Positions 15,562 through 24,123 of a stretch of DNA of 64,000 bases are shown piece after piece (positions within the stretch are counted from its first letter, which is position 1; every line of letters begins with the position of its first letter). The stretch comes from Acidimicrobiaceae bacterium (GTDB lineage Bacteria; Actinomycetota; Acidimicrobiia; Acidimicrobiales; RAAP-2), in NCBI GenBank assembly GCA_003160635.1, contig PMLV01000325.1, positions 1 through 64,000 on the forward strand, read 5' to 3'. The notes beneath the pieces were generated by a model, which made no database searches, was not told the DNA's origin, and saw only the letters and a list, made by a program, of their open reading frames with translations. The position numbers and the translations under genes are program-made.

Positions 15562-17000
15562 TCGAGCGGGGCGAAGCGGAGCAGCTCTTCGCGCACCGAG
15601 TCGGGAGGGAGAGCCAGTTCCCTCAGATCCGTGCGCTCCCACCACGGGCGAAGCCAGACCTCGCCGATGTGGGAACCGTTGATCAAGAGCCCGTGGCCGG
15701 GCCGGCCCCGGGCGATGGCATCGACCGGATAGCGGGGCAAGAACACGGTGCTCACCGAGGACGAGGCGTGGATGCGACCCCACTCGCCCACGTACTTACC
15801 GACCGTGGTCGTCGGCACCTCGACCTTGCCACCGAGCGCGCTGATCAGCTCGAGCGTGCGCTGGTCGGCTATCCCGGGAAAGATCACCTTGACCCCGAAG
15901 AGGGTGAAGAAGCCGTCGGCGGCCGAACCCCAGCGGGCCCGGGCCTGGGAGAGGTCCTGTAGGCAGGCGAGCGTCACCACTCCCTGGCCGCCCCCTTCGG
16001 ACGCCAAGGCGGGAAGGCCGGGCAGCGGCGCGATGTTGGCCACCTCGTCGAGGGCGAAGACGACCGGGGCGGCAAAGCTCGGCCGGGCGAAGGCGGCCGA
16101 GCTGATCTGGTCGAGGAGGGCCACGACGAGGGGAGCCAGCTGGTTCTGGTGCTCCGCCGGGGCGCAGATGTACAGGCTGTCGGTCGAGGCCACGAAGGCG
16201 GCGGGGTCGAAGTTCGGCCGGCTGGTAGAGGCCAGGACCTTCTCGGAGCGATAGGCGGCGAGCAGCCCCGCAGCGGTGGAAAAGACACCCGAGAGCTCCC
16301 GCTCGTCGGTGACGGCCAAGCCGGTCAGCGTTGCGCCAGCCATCTCCTGGCCGCTGGCCTCGACGATAGCCAGCGGCTCCCGCAGGTCACGGGCGAGGAC
16401 CCAGCGGAAGACCGACCGCATGTCGAGATCCCTGGAGGCCGCGGCGAAGAGCAACGGGGCGAGCAGGGCCTGGGCCCGCTCCACCCAGTGCGCCGAATCC
16501 GTGCCGGCTGACCCCGGCCGGGCCGCGGAGGCCAGGGCGTAGGAAACCGCGCTGGCCCGGTCGAAAGACTGGCACCCGAGCACCGGTGACCAGCGCAGCT
16601 CGTGCATGAACCAGGGCCGCTCGATCGTCTCGAAGGGGTCGAAGAGGAAGCACCGGCCGAGGCGACCCCGGTGCGCGGCGGTGGCGGTGAGCACATCGGG
16701 CTTGGTGGAGGTGGAGACCGTGGCGGCGGGTGCATCGAGGACGGTCGGGATGACGACGGTCGAGGTCTTGCCCGAACGGGGCGGGCCGATGACCAGCACG
16801 GCGTTCTCGGCCCCGGCGTAGACGGGCGCGGTGGAGCGGTATCCGTTCTCGGAGAGGGGATCCTGCCCGCCCGGGTGCTCGCCGACCGAGCAGCCCCACC
16901 AGGGACGCCCGGAGGTGCCCGGCGGCATTGGCGAGAGAGGTGACGAGCTCGACGGCGACGCCGAACTGTCGGCGGCCTTGCCCTTTCCTCTTCGCCTCAT
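15558..17000 (-). CDS. TraG/TraD/VirD4-family conjugation coupling ATPase
   Basis: The 480-residue protein has Walker A at residues 72-80 (GPPRSGKTS), Walker B in VVFALDEVANIAPLPGLP, and the downstream GVVTLACLQDLSQARARWG motif typical of T4CPs. There is no obvious N-terminal membrane helix, which fits the shorter, soluble actinobacterial form. It brings the relaxase-DNA complex to a secretion channel. It overlaps the relaxase stop by 4 bases (16997-17000), so the two are made together. Confidence 0.88.
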   Translation of the reverse strand: MRRRGKGKAADSSASPSSSSPLSPMPPGTSGRPWWGCSVGEHPGGQDPLSENGYRSTAPVYAGAENAVLVIGPPRSGKTSTVVIPTVLDAPAATVSTSTKPDVLTATAAHRGRLGRCFLFDPFETIERPWFMHELRWSPVLGCQSFDRASAVSYALASAARPGSAGTDSAHWVERAQALLAPLLFAAASRDLDMRSVFRWVLARDLREPLAIVEASGQEMAGATLTGLAVTDERELSGVFSTAAGLLAAYRSEKVLASTSRPNFDPAAFVASTDSLYICAPAEHQNQLAPLVVALLDQISSAAFARPSFAAPVVFALDEVANIAPLPGLPALASEGGGQGVVTLACLQDLSQARARWGSAADGFFTLFGVKVIFPGIADQRTLELISALGGKVEVPTTTVGKYVGEWGRIHASSSVSTVFLPRYPVDAIARGRPGHGLLINGSHIGEVWLRPWWERTDLRELALPPDSVREELLRFAPLD

Positions 17001-19891
17001 CGCCCCATCCCGAGCTCAGGCCCCTCTAGCTCGCGCCAGCGACGGCGCTCGTAGCGGGCGATCTCGGCTGCCACCGCGTCGTAGGCCAGGCGCGGGAATG
17101 TCTCGAAGGGTCGTGGCCCGAGCGGGTCGTCCCCTTCGACGAAATGGAGCGCCCGGTAGCGGTTGATGGACTGCGTGAGCTGATCGTAGCGACCCTGCTC
17201 GTCGACGAAGAACGGGCGGGGGCCGAGGGCGGCGACGATGTGGGCCGGGGGTTCCGGCCCGGTGAAGTCGGTGGCGGTGAAGTCGGTCCCGCTGAAGATG
17301 ACCATGGTCGGGCTCGCAGCTAGCGCATCGGCGGGCCCGGCGGCCCGAGCGTGAGGCAAGCCGTTCGCGGCGTTCCACCTCTGATCAGCGGGGGTCGCGA
17401 TGGTCGAAAGGTCGCCTGCCGGCAACGACCCCTCCTCGAGGTGGCTAGAGGCCAGAACCTTGGCGCGCGAGACGGCCAGGCGGCCGGCTGTGTGCGAGAG
17501 CGGCTCGACCTCTGCGACCTCGGGGCCGAGACCCTGCTCGAAGGAGCCCCCGCCGACGAACAGCTCGGTGCTGATCCGGGCCCGACTCATCGCCACATAC
17601 CCGGCCTCTTTGGTCAATGACTCGGTCGCCAACACGAACGCCCGGTCATAGGTCGCCCCCTGGGCCTTGTGGACGGTAGTGGCGTAGCCATAGTCGAGGT
17701 GGCCGGCGCACAGGTACTCCTTGGGCAACCTCCGATGAGCGTCTCCGACGCAAAAGACGAGGTCCGTACCGTCGAGCCGGACGACGGTGCCCCGGGTGCC
17801 GTTGATCACACCGAGCCGGCGCGCGTTGCGCAGGCATACCACCTCGTCCCCGGGCGCGAACGCCCTTCCGTTTGCGTCCAGCAGATCTGCCGCCACCGTG
17901 CCGCGACTTTGCAGTACGGCACGGGCCTGGTGGTTGAGGGCGCTGACATCGCGCCGGTTGACCGCCAGCATGAGGGCGTCAGCCCCCTCCTCGCGGGCCG
18001 CCAGCCAGCGACCGACCAGGTCGCTCCGCGCGCCGGCCATGGTGTCGGAGATGTGGATTCGTCCGTGCTGACCGTAGGCGCCCAGGGCACTTGCGACATC
18101 GCCCGAGCGCAGCTGGTCGAGAGCAGTCCGTTCCCACAGCTCGCGCTGTCGGCGGTTCTCGGTGAGCTCGAGGACTCCGGGGCGCGCCGCCAGGGCCGCG
18201 AAAGTGCCGCCGGCTGCGATCTCGGGGAGCTGGCGGGGATCGCCCACCAACACCAGCTTGGCTCCCGACGCTTGCGCCACCTCCACCAGTCGGGCCAGGG
18301 TCCGTGTCCCAACCATCCCGGCCTCGTCGACCACCACGACGTCACTTGCGGACAAGGTCCGGCGCCCCGACTCGAGCTCGCCCATGAACCGGGTCAAGGT
18401 CGCCGAAGCAATGCCCGCGCTCGCCTCGAGCTCCTCGGCCGCCCGGGCCGACAGGGCGGTGCTCGAGACCTCGAACCCCGCCCCTTCGAAGATCTCCCGG
18501 GCCAGCGACAGCGCCGTGGTCTTGCCCGCTCCGGCCTTTCCCACGACGACCTCGATGGGGCGTCCCGAGCAGACCAAGGATCCGACCATGGCGCGCTGTT
18601 CAACCGACAGCTCGGCTCGTCGGACCAGAACCTCCTCGGCCCGCGCCGGGGTGACGGCGGCTGAGGTTGGGCTCGGGGCCGCGGCACGCTCGAGGAGGTT
18701 CGCCTCGATGCCCAGGAGCTCACTGGTCGAGTACAAGGACTCGCCGGCCCGATCCGTGCCCCCGAGCGAGACAGTCTCGGGTCGGTCGAGGGTCTTCTCG
18801 ACCACCGCCTCGATGGCGTCGAGATGGGCGCCGTCGAGGAGCCTCTCGGCGACGGCACGGACGGCGTCGCGGCGCGAGAAGCTCGAGTCGTCGGCCGTGA
18901 GCCCAGTCGACCCGAGCAGTGCCCTCGACAGCAGACCGCTCGAGCGATCGCCGAGGGACACGGCTCGGGCCGGCCCGAAGTCGGGAAAGAGGAGATCGAC
19001 ATCCACGCCGTGCTCGGTGGCCATGAGCCGCCACTGGGCCCGCAGGTCGACGACGTGTTCGTCTGTGCCCGACCGTGGTTGCTTGGGCGTCCGGGTGGCC
19101 AGCGCCGCCAGTTCTGCCGTGCGCCCCGACGAGGGCCCACCATGGGCAAAGAGGTACTCCTCGATCTCGGCCCGGCGGGTGGAGAAGCGGCGCAGCACCG
19201 CAGCGTCGACGCCGTCGATCTCGGCTGCACCGCGGTGGACGGGACCGAAGGCGACGCCGAGGGACTCGACCAGACCGGCCCGCAAAGACGCCTGGTAGAC
19301 GAAGCCGGCGGTCCGGGCGTGGGCGTAGAGTCCGCGAGCGTCGGGGGCCGACCAGCGGCCGTCCTCGCCGAGCACGGCATTGGCCGCCAGGACGTGGGTG
19401 TGGAGTTGGGGATCGCCGTTGCGAGAGGTGCGATGCACGAAGGCAGCGGCCACCAACCCACCAGTGCGGATCCGGCGCAGGCCGTCGGTGCCCCGGCGGG
19501 CGAAGAGGGCGTGGCGCTCGAGGTAGGCCACGCCCTCGGTCACGGCCTGGTCGTGGGCGGCCCGGACCGCTCCGGAGTGCACCGGGGATCCGAGCGCATA
19601 GAGGAGGGAGACGGATTTGGGAGACGAGAAGGTCAGGTCGAAGCCACCCACCCGGGTGCCCGATCGCCGCGGCAAGCCGAGATCGGTTCCGGTGCGCGGC
19701 GAGAGGCCGGCCAAGATGGCGGCCAAGGCCTCGGGGCTGACCGGCCCGGCCAGGCCGAGATCGTCGGTCCCACCCCCGAGCCAGGTGCCCGGTGACTCGC
19801 CGGCTCCGCTGTAGTACTCCTCTTGGCCCTCGGCCACCATGGAGAGGTAGTAGTCCTCGGCCCCGGCGACCAGCTTGCCAATGGACAGCAT
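16997..19891 (-). CDS. MobF-family relaxase-helicase (TrwC/TraA-like)
   Basis: The 964-residue protein starts with the relaxase domain. Tyr pairs lie at residues 14-15 and 26-27, GFDLTFSSPKSVSLLYAL is at 83-100, and the metal triad region has His153, His164 and His166 (LHTH). A superfamily I helicase follows, with Walker A VGKAGAGKTT (about residue 450), DVVVVDEAGMVGT and YATTVHKAQGATYDRA. It nicks oriT and unwinds the transferred strand. The ATG at 19891 is chosen because family members begin with this MLSIGKL-like sequence. The frame stays open to 20446 but there it runs antisense and out of frame to other features. Confidence 0.9.
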   Translation of the reverse strand: MLSIGKLVAGAEDYYLSMVAEGQEEYYSGAGESPGTWLGGGTDDLGLAGPVSPEALAAILAGLSPRTGTDLGLPRRSGTRVGGFDLTFSSPKSVSLLYALGSPVHSGAVRAAHDQAVTEGVAYLERHALFARRGTDGLRRIRTGGLVAAAFVHRTSRNGDPQLHTHVLAANAVLGEDGRWSAPDARGLYAHARTAGFVYQASLRAGLVESLGVAFGPVHRGAAEIDGVDAAVLRRFSTRRAEIEEYLFAHGGPSSGRTAELAALATRTPKQPRSGTDEHVVDLRAQWRLMATEHGVDVDLLFPDFGPARAVSLGDRSSGLLSRALLGSTGLTADDSSFSRRDAVRAVAERLLDGAHLDAIEAVVEKTLDRPETVSLGGTDRAGESLYSTSELLGIEANLLERAAAPSPTSAAVTPARAEEVLVRRAELSVEQRAMVGSLVCSGRPIEVVVGKAGAGKTTALSLAREIFEGAGFEVSSTALSARAAEELEASAGIASATLTRFMGELESGRRTLSASDVVVVDEAGMVGTRTLARLVEVAQASGAKLVLVGDPRQLPEIAAGGTFAALAARPGVLELTENRRQRELWERTALDQLRSGDVASALGAYGQHGRIHISDTMAGARSDLVGRWLAAREEGADALMLAVNRRDVSALNHQARAVLQSRGTVAADLLDANGRAFAPGDEVVCLRNARRLGVINGTRGTVVRLDGTDLVFCVGDAHRRLPKEYLCAGHLDYGYATTVHKAQGATYDRAFVLATESLTKEAGYVAMSRARISTELFVGGGSFEQGLGPEVAEVEPLSHTAGRLAVSRAKVLASSHLEEGSLPAGDLSTIATPADQRWNAANGLPHARAAGPADALAASPTMVIFSGTDFTATDFTGPEPPAHIVAALGPRPFFVDEQGRYDQLTQSINRYRALHFVEGDDPLGPRPFETFPRLAYDAVAAEIARYERRRWRELEGPELGMGR

Positions 19892-19904
19892 CGGCGTGGA
19901 CGAC

Positions 19905-20132
19905 TTATCTGCCCGAGGGGGCAGAGGAGAGCATTTCGAGGAGAGCGGCCTTGGGGACGACGATGCGGCGCCCGAAACGAACCACGGGCAACTCCCCCCG
20001 GGCGACAAGCTCGTAGGCGAAGGCTCGGGAGAGGCCGAGGAGCGCACCGGCTTCGGCGACACTGAGCACCAGCCGGTCGTCGCCAAGTTGGTCGGAGATG
20101 GAGCGGGGATTGGGTGTATCGGTCGTGTGCAT
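19905..20132 (-). CDS. Excisionase-type helix-turn-helix protein
   Basis: The 75-residue protein contains the MerR/Xis-like unit LVLSVAEAGALLGLSRAFAYELVARGELPVVRFGRRIVVPKAALLEML. This is the standard 'excisionase DNA-binding domain' layout. It ends 13 bases before the relaxase ATG and probably leads the xis-mobF-traG operon. It may bind the 12-bp iterons just upstream. The ATG at 20132 is used because the residues before it (to 20177) look like non-coding sequence. Confidence 0.8.
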   Translation of the reverse strand: MHTTDTPNPRSISDQLGDDRLVLSVAEAGALLGLSRAFAYELVARGELPVVRFGRRIVVPKAALLEMLSSAPSGR

Positions 20133-20153
20133 GGCAGCATGGTGCACGGGCGA

Positions 20154-20295
20154 CGTCCACAGAAATGTCCACGCCAATGTCCACTGCGAACCGAATCAGG
20201 GCTCGAGCACCAAGATGCTGCGTGACGCATCGCCGACCAACGTCCCAGTTCAGCGGGCTTGCGACGACCCGCGTGGACATCGGCGTGGACATTGC
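20154..20295. repeat. 12-bp iterons in two opposed sets (candidate oriT or regulator-binding region)
   Basis: GTCCAC recurs at 20155, 20167 and 20179, exactly 12 bases apart, within units of the form AATGTCCACGCC. The reverse form GTGGAC recurs at 20273 and 20285, again 12 bases apart. The two sets face each other across about 90 bases that contain the short palindrome TGCGTGACGCA. Placement immediately upstream of an excisionase-like gene and a MobF relaxase suggests binding sites for one of them. Confidence 0.55.
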
Positions 20296-20330
20296 GCAAA
20301 AGAATTTCTCGGAACATCGAGGCCAGGACA

Positions 20331-20380
20331 GTCAAGGCCGGCGCAGCCGAGGGGGGCACGTGTGCCCACCGTGCCTTGAC
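20331..20380. repeat. Nested inverted repeats
   Basis: GTCAAGGC at 20331-20338 pairs with GCCTTGAC at 20373-20380. Inside them GGGCAC (20354-20359) pairs with GTGCCC (20362-20367). This adds to the structured non-coding block 20133-20642, which contains no gene I can support. Confidence 0.45.
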
Positions 20381-20413
20381 GGTCCGGACCCGCCCCGGAG
20401 ACACAATGGATTG

Positions 20414-20435
20414 GGCCGGCCGGTAACGGCCGGCC
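20414..20435. repeat. Perfect 9-bp hairpin with GTAA loop
   Basis: GGCCGGCCG (20414-20422) and CGGCCGGCC (20427-20435) flank the tetraloop GTAA. There is no T-run on either side, so a terminator role is less likely than a nicking-region or protein-binding structure. Confidence 0.5.
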
Positions 20436-20566
20436 TGGATGCGCATTGTCCATTTTCAAGCGGCCGGTTCCGCGTCGAGCCTCCCCCTGCGGGGACTCCC
20501 GGGAAGCCGGCGGGGTTGCCGTGCATGGAACCATGCAAATGTGTGACTCCTTTTGTGGACGTTGTC

Positions 20567-20624
20567 CGGGAGGGCGTGAGGGCGTGAGGGTGGGAGGGCG
20601 GGAGGGCGTGAGGGCGTGAGGGGC
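20567..20624 (+). repeat. G-rich short tandem repeats
   Basis: About 57 bases consist of repeated GGGAGGGCGTGA and GGGCGTGA units. They give many G-runs on the plus strand, compatible with a G-quadruplex. The stretch is directly upstream of TTGACA (20627-20632) and the start of the frameshifted gene at 20643. Confidence 0.6.
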
Positions 20625-20642
20625 AGTTGACAATGTGTTGGG

Positions 20643-21419
20643 GTGAACACCATCGTGGCGGCGGTGCAAGACCGCTATGCCGGCGACGTTGGAGACTTCA
20701 TGAAGTTCGGGCTCTTGCGGGCCCTCGTGGCCGGTGATCCATCACTCCGGCTTGGGGTGAACTGGTACCTGACTGGGGATGATTCCCACAACGCCGATGG
20801 CAAGCACATAGGCTACCTCGACCCTTGGACGACGCACCACGCCTCACTACGGTCCTGCGATGCCGATCTGATGGGACGACTCGGGCAGGTGGTGAGAACC
20901 GACCGCTCGGTGGCCGCTCTCGAAAGTTCCGGCGTGTTGCCTGAAGGGTCGCTGACCTATTGCCGCCAGGCTGCTTGACGACATGCGGGAGACCGGGCGT
21001 CGAACGTGGCACTCGGTGCACTCGAGGCCCTCGGTGATGCTGACGTGGTCTTCGTCGACCCCGACAACGGGATCCGTAGCTCCCGTTCGGGCACTAAGCC
21101 GTCCAAGTTCGTGTTCCTCGACGAACTGGCCGACTACAGCGCCCGGGGACAGAGCCTCGTGATCTACCACCACGCCGACCGCAGTGCCGGTGGAGTCGCT
21201 GCTCAGGTACCTCGGCGACTCGACGAGCTCGCCCTCGGCACCGCCATAGAACCCCTGGGTTCGGTGATCGCCCGGCGAGGCAGCACCCGCTACTTCTTCA
21301 TTGTGCCGGCACCCGCACACCGCGAATGGCTCCGCAATGCGGCACGGTCCCACTTGGCCCGATGGGAGCCCCATGTCGAGTTCGTGACCTATGTCGCACC
21401 GCCAGCGGTCCCTCAATAG
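20643..21419 (+). pseudogene. Hypothetical gene interrupted by two compensating frameshifts or a stop
   Basis: The frame opens at GTG 20643 with YAGDVGDFMKFGLLRAL, stops at TGA 20976-20978, and resumes in the same frame to 21419 with ALGDADVVFVDPDNGIR and LVIYHHADR. Between about 20960 and 21010 the +1 frame reads RLLDDMRETGRRTWHS, which fits the missing link. So one indel shifts the frame and a second restores it. The family is a conserved hypothetical of about 240-260 residues whose function I do not know. Either the gene is dead or the sequence has two small errors. Confidence 0.6.
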
Positions 21420-21596
21420 GTTCGTCGGGCCCGCACGAGGGCTCTTGGAGCCGCCCGGCGGGTGCGCTTTTTGTCTAAAATGTTGGTGGGTCAGCCGAAG
21501 CGACGGCTGGGCGCAGCGCTGAGGGTCTGAGTAGCTCGTGAGAGCCAAGGCCTCCTCTCCCCGAGAATGCAGTAGCTCACCAAGAAGGAGACCCAA

Positions 21597-21757
21597 GTGC
21601 AGACCCTGATCGACCTCACCAACATCGCGGATCTCGAGGGTTGGCGTGTTACGGTCCGAGACTGTCTGGCGAGTGCCAACGTGCGGCCGTGGACCCTGGC
21701 CACGGTACGCCTCGAGAATGGCCGCTCGTTCGACGGCAACAACCCTGGGCTTGGTTG
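21597..21757 (+). CDS. Short hypothetical ORF, probably the 5' end of a truncated gene
   Basis: GTG at 21597 follows AGAAGGAGAC with good spacing and opens a 53-codon frame (TLIDLTNIADLEGWRVTVRD ... WTLATVRLENGRSFDGNN). A sensible continuation (LGLVDANGDYLPDLQFLRL) exists in another frame before the helicase remnant begins. No family is recognised. Confidence 0.35.
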
Positions 21758-21759
21758 AC

Positions 21760-22260
21760 GCCAACGGCGACTACCTCCCTGACCTCCAGTTCCTCCGCCT
21801 CAGCGATCGCCCGACGCTTGTCGACCCGTTCGAGACGTCCGAGAAGCTCTCCCTTGGACTCCTTGTCCCGGCGCAGGTCATGGGCAACTCAGCCAGATTC
21901 AGCTTGCGCAGGGTCTCGTCACCTCGAGGGCCTTGTCCTTCTGAGAGGTGATCAGCACCGTCTTGCCCGATGCGGCCAGATGAGAGGCCAGATTGGCGAT
22001 GGTTAGGCTTTTGCCCGTCCCAGGAGGTCCTTCGACGCGGACCACGTTTGTTGTCTCGTCCTCGACGAGGAGCGCCACCTTGCGCTGGGCACTGTTGGCA
22101 GCTGGCCGACGCGGCGCGAAGCCGTTGTCGACATCACCAATGAGCAGATCGACTCAGCGCGCATCGTCCCCGACGATCAGCGGTACCAGCACACCAGCGC
22201 CGCCGCCCCCTGCCCATCGGCTACCCGCCAGAATCGGCGAACCGGCTACTGAGGTTTTCG
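21760..22260 (-). pseudogene. Decayed fragment of an AAA/DNA2-like helicase
   Basis: On the minus strand, translation from about 22155 to 21930 gives VDNGFAPRRPAANSAQRKVA, then VVRVEGPPGTGKSLTIANLA with a clear Walker A, then SGKTVLITSQKDKALEV. After a frameshift near 21920 the next frame reads DETLRKLNLAEL, and after another the next reads RLERVDKRRAIAEAEELE. A TGA at about 22157 interrupts the upstream side. Together these match the start of a superfamily I 'AAA domain' helicase broken by at least two frameshifts and a stop. None of the pieces could work. Confidence 0.6.
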
Positions 22261-22335
22261 TACACCCAGTAAGGTCCGCGCGTGAGCTGAGTTGGCCGGT
22301 CACCCTCCCTCGGAGCCCGACTCCGAGGAGGTGCA

Positions 22336-22690
22336 GTGCCCAGACCCCGTCTCGCCATACGAAAGGTCCGAGACATCCTGCGACTGGCCGAGGAGCAGGG
22401 ACTTTCACGCCGCCGGGTGGGCCAGGCGCTCGGCATCCCCTTCATCACGGTGGCCGACCACCTGCGCCGGGCCAAGGCGGCTGGGCCGATCTGGCCGCTT
22501 CCCGAGGGGCTCGACGCCGCCCTCAAGGCCCTGCTTTTGGCCAAGTTGCCCGCACCGCCCACCGAGGGCCACCCCTCGACGTGATCACGCGTCAAGAGGA
22601 CCGCGCCGGCGAGAAGCTCTTCGTCGACTTCCCCGGCCAGCGGCTCCCCATCTACGACCGGGCGATCCGGCGAGGTGGCCTCATGGCCGA
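22336..22690 (+). pseudogene. IstA-like (IS21 family) transposase remnant
   Basis: An 82-residue frame from 22336 carries the IstA N-terminal helix-turn-helix (VRDILRLAEEQGLSRRRVGQ ... PFITVADHLRRAKAAG ... WPLPEGLD) and ends at a stop near 22584. Shortly after, the in-frame piece DRAGEKLFVDFPGQRLPIYD matches the beginning of the IstA catalytic domain, so about 90 residues between the two blocks are missing. The element is dead. Confidence 0.65.
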
Positions 22691-22918
22691 GTTGTTCGTG
22701 GGCGTGTTCGGGGCCTTGGACATCCATCTCATCGCCGACAACTACGGCACCCACAAGACCCCGCGATCAAGCGCTGCCTGGCGCGTCACCCAAGATTCCA
22801 ACTGCACTTCGTCCCCACTCTGAGTTGACGACCAAGAAGATCAAGCACGGATCGCATCGCTCGGTTTCGAACTCGAACGCGACATCAAGGAATGGATCAA
22901 GACCGCAGACCAGATCTG
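22691..22918 (+). pseudogene. IS630-family transposase remnant
   Basis: Spread over three frames, this stretch gives DIHLIADNYGTHKT, IKRCLARHPRFQLHFVPT, ELTTKKIKHGSHRSV and ELERDIKEWIKTADQI. These are consecutive blocks of the IS630 DDE domain, including the DNYxTHK motif. The joining to IstA sequence at about 22690 and the frame changes show a nested or recombined, inactive element. Confidence 0.6.
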
Positions 22919-23013
22919 ATCCTTGCCTCCCTCGCCCGATATTGCATACGAATCTGAATTCGTATACCGGCCATCCGTAGATTCAAACTGACCCACTACC
23001 GATCTTGCTGAGT

Positions 23014-24123
23014 CTACGGCATGCCGTTAGGATAGACGACTGCCATCGTCGCGCCGTCGAGGGTAAGTGGGCGGTCTAGCGCAGCCTTGGTGTCCTCAAG
23101 CGCGTAGCTGGTCACCTTGGACGCAAGGTACGTCGCACATTCCGGTCGGTCAAGGCAGGTAGCCGCCCACTCAAGGTGCTGAAACTCATGCCCTTGGGCT
23201 CCGATGATGGAGACTTCCTTAGTCATCATGTTGTCGATGCCTTGCATAGGCCCGGGCACCTTCAGCGCCACTTGAACCAGGCGGCCCCTGTAGGCAAGAA
23301 CTTCCATAGCCAGCGCAGTGACGTCCAAAGCGTCACGCCGTGTGACATCGACGACGACAGACGCCATCCTGCCATTTGTGACTTCAGCGACAGCAGACGC
23401 AACTTCATCCTGTGAACCAGTGAACACGTGGTCAGCCCCGAGGTGTCGCATCTGTTCGATCCGTCCACTGCTTGAGCGCGCGACCGCTATGACGGGATAA
23501 GCACCAGCCATTTTCGCGACCGTCACGGCTGCCTGAGCGAGCGCACCCGTGCCCATAATCACGATTCGATCCCGTACGGTCAGCTGGCCGAGCTCAAGCA
23601 GCCAGTTGGCGGCGTCCGCGAAACGCTCGAGCAGCAGCACCGAGGCGGCATCTGGGCCCTCCGGAATCCGCACCATCTTGGTGTTGGGGTGCAGCATCAT
23701 GAACTTCGCCGCTCCACCCCAGAGGTAGGGAGGCGAGCCAAAGTCGAACCAAAGACCGTAGCCCTTAAGGTTCTCACAGGCGTGCAACTCCCCCCTCATG
23801 CATTCCGCGCAGTAGTTACACAGGACGTTGTACTGCAGAAGAACTCGGTCTCCCTCCTGCAGCTTCCAACGCTCGTGTGCGATCGACCCGAGCTTGTCAA
23901 TTCTCCCTGTGACGATGTGCCCAGGAATGAAGGGATAGGAGATGCGGACTGCCTCGGCGAAGGCGCCATCGTAGTCAGTGTAGAACTCGTAATCTGCCCC
24001 GACCAACCCAGTCGCCTCGACTCGAAGGAGCCCAGCATCGGCATCGACCGACGGCATGGGGAACTCATCGATCTCCAGTACACCCGGGGCCCGCATGAGT
24101 GCAGCCGGAACCATCTCAGCCAT
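23014..24123 (-). CDS. Medium-chain (zinc-type) alcohol dehydrogenase family protein
   Basis: The 369-residue protein has the MDR fold. The structural-zinc loop CNYCAECMRGELHAC (CxxCxxCx7C) lies at about residues 102-116. The NAD(P)-binding segment is VIMGTGALAQAAVTVAKMAG at about 200, and the C terminus ends LDGATMAVVYPNG. Two usual catalytic-zinc positions are changed: the Cys of the 'GxCGTD' region reads GLVGADYEF, and the Glu of 'GHE' reads GHI. So the active site is not that of a standard zinc alcohol dehydrogenase. A deleted second copy lies at 25618-25828. It sits apart from the main catabolic operons and may act on an alcohol intermediate. Confidence 0.8.
   Translation of the reverse strand: MAEMVPAALMRAPGVLEIDEFPMPSVDADAGLLRVEATGLVGADYEFYTDYDGAFAEAVRISYPFIPGHIVTGRIDKLGSIAHERWKLQEGDRVLLQYNVLCNYCAECMRGELHACENLKGYGLWFDFGSPPYLWGGAAKFMMLHPNTKMVRIPEGPDAASVLLLERFADAANWLLELGQLTVRDRIVIMGTGALAQAAVTVAKMAGAYPVIAVARSSSGRIEQMRHLGADHVFTGSQDEVASAVAEVTNGRMASVVVDVTRRDALDVTALAMEVLAYRGRLVQVALKVPGPMQGIDNMMTKEVSIIGAQGHEFQHLEWAATCLDRPECATYLASKVTSYALEDTKAALDRPLTLDGATMAVVYPNGMP

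Noticed and set aside
17669-18664. Plus-strand frame of 331 codons inside the relaxase gene
   Set aside because: It overlaps the helicase motifs of the relaxase on the other strand and shows no family pattern.
18162-19298. Plus-strand frame of 378 codons inside the relaxase gene
   Set aside because: It is a high-GC shadow of the MobF gene, rich in Arg, Ser and Ala, without domains.
19892-20446. N-terminal extension of the relaxase frame
   Set aside because: The extension runs through the excisionase gene in another frame and through the iteron region; family members start at the ATG at 19891.
20567-20624. G-rich repeats considered as a CRISPR-like array
   Set aside because: Units are only 8-12 bases, adjoin each other without spacers and have no cas genes nearby.
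21420-21480. Possible terminator after the gene ending at 21419
   Set aside because: A GC-rich stretch before TTTTT is present, but no stem with consistent pairing can be drawn.
20847-21764. Long minus-strand frame of 305 codons opposite the frameshifted hypothetical gene
   Set aside because: It is antisense to clearly coding plus-strand sequence (DVVFVDPDNG), lacks any domain and has an unnatural Arg/Ser/Pro-rich composition.
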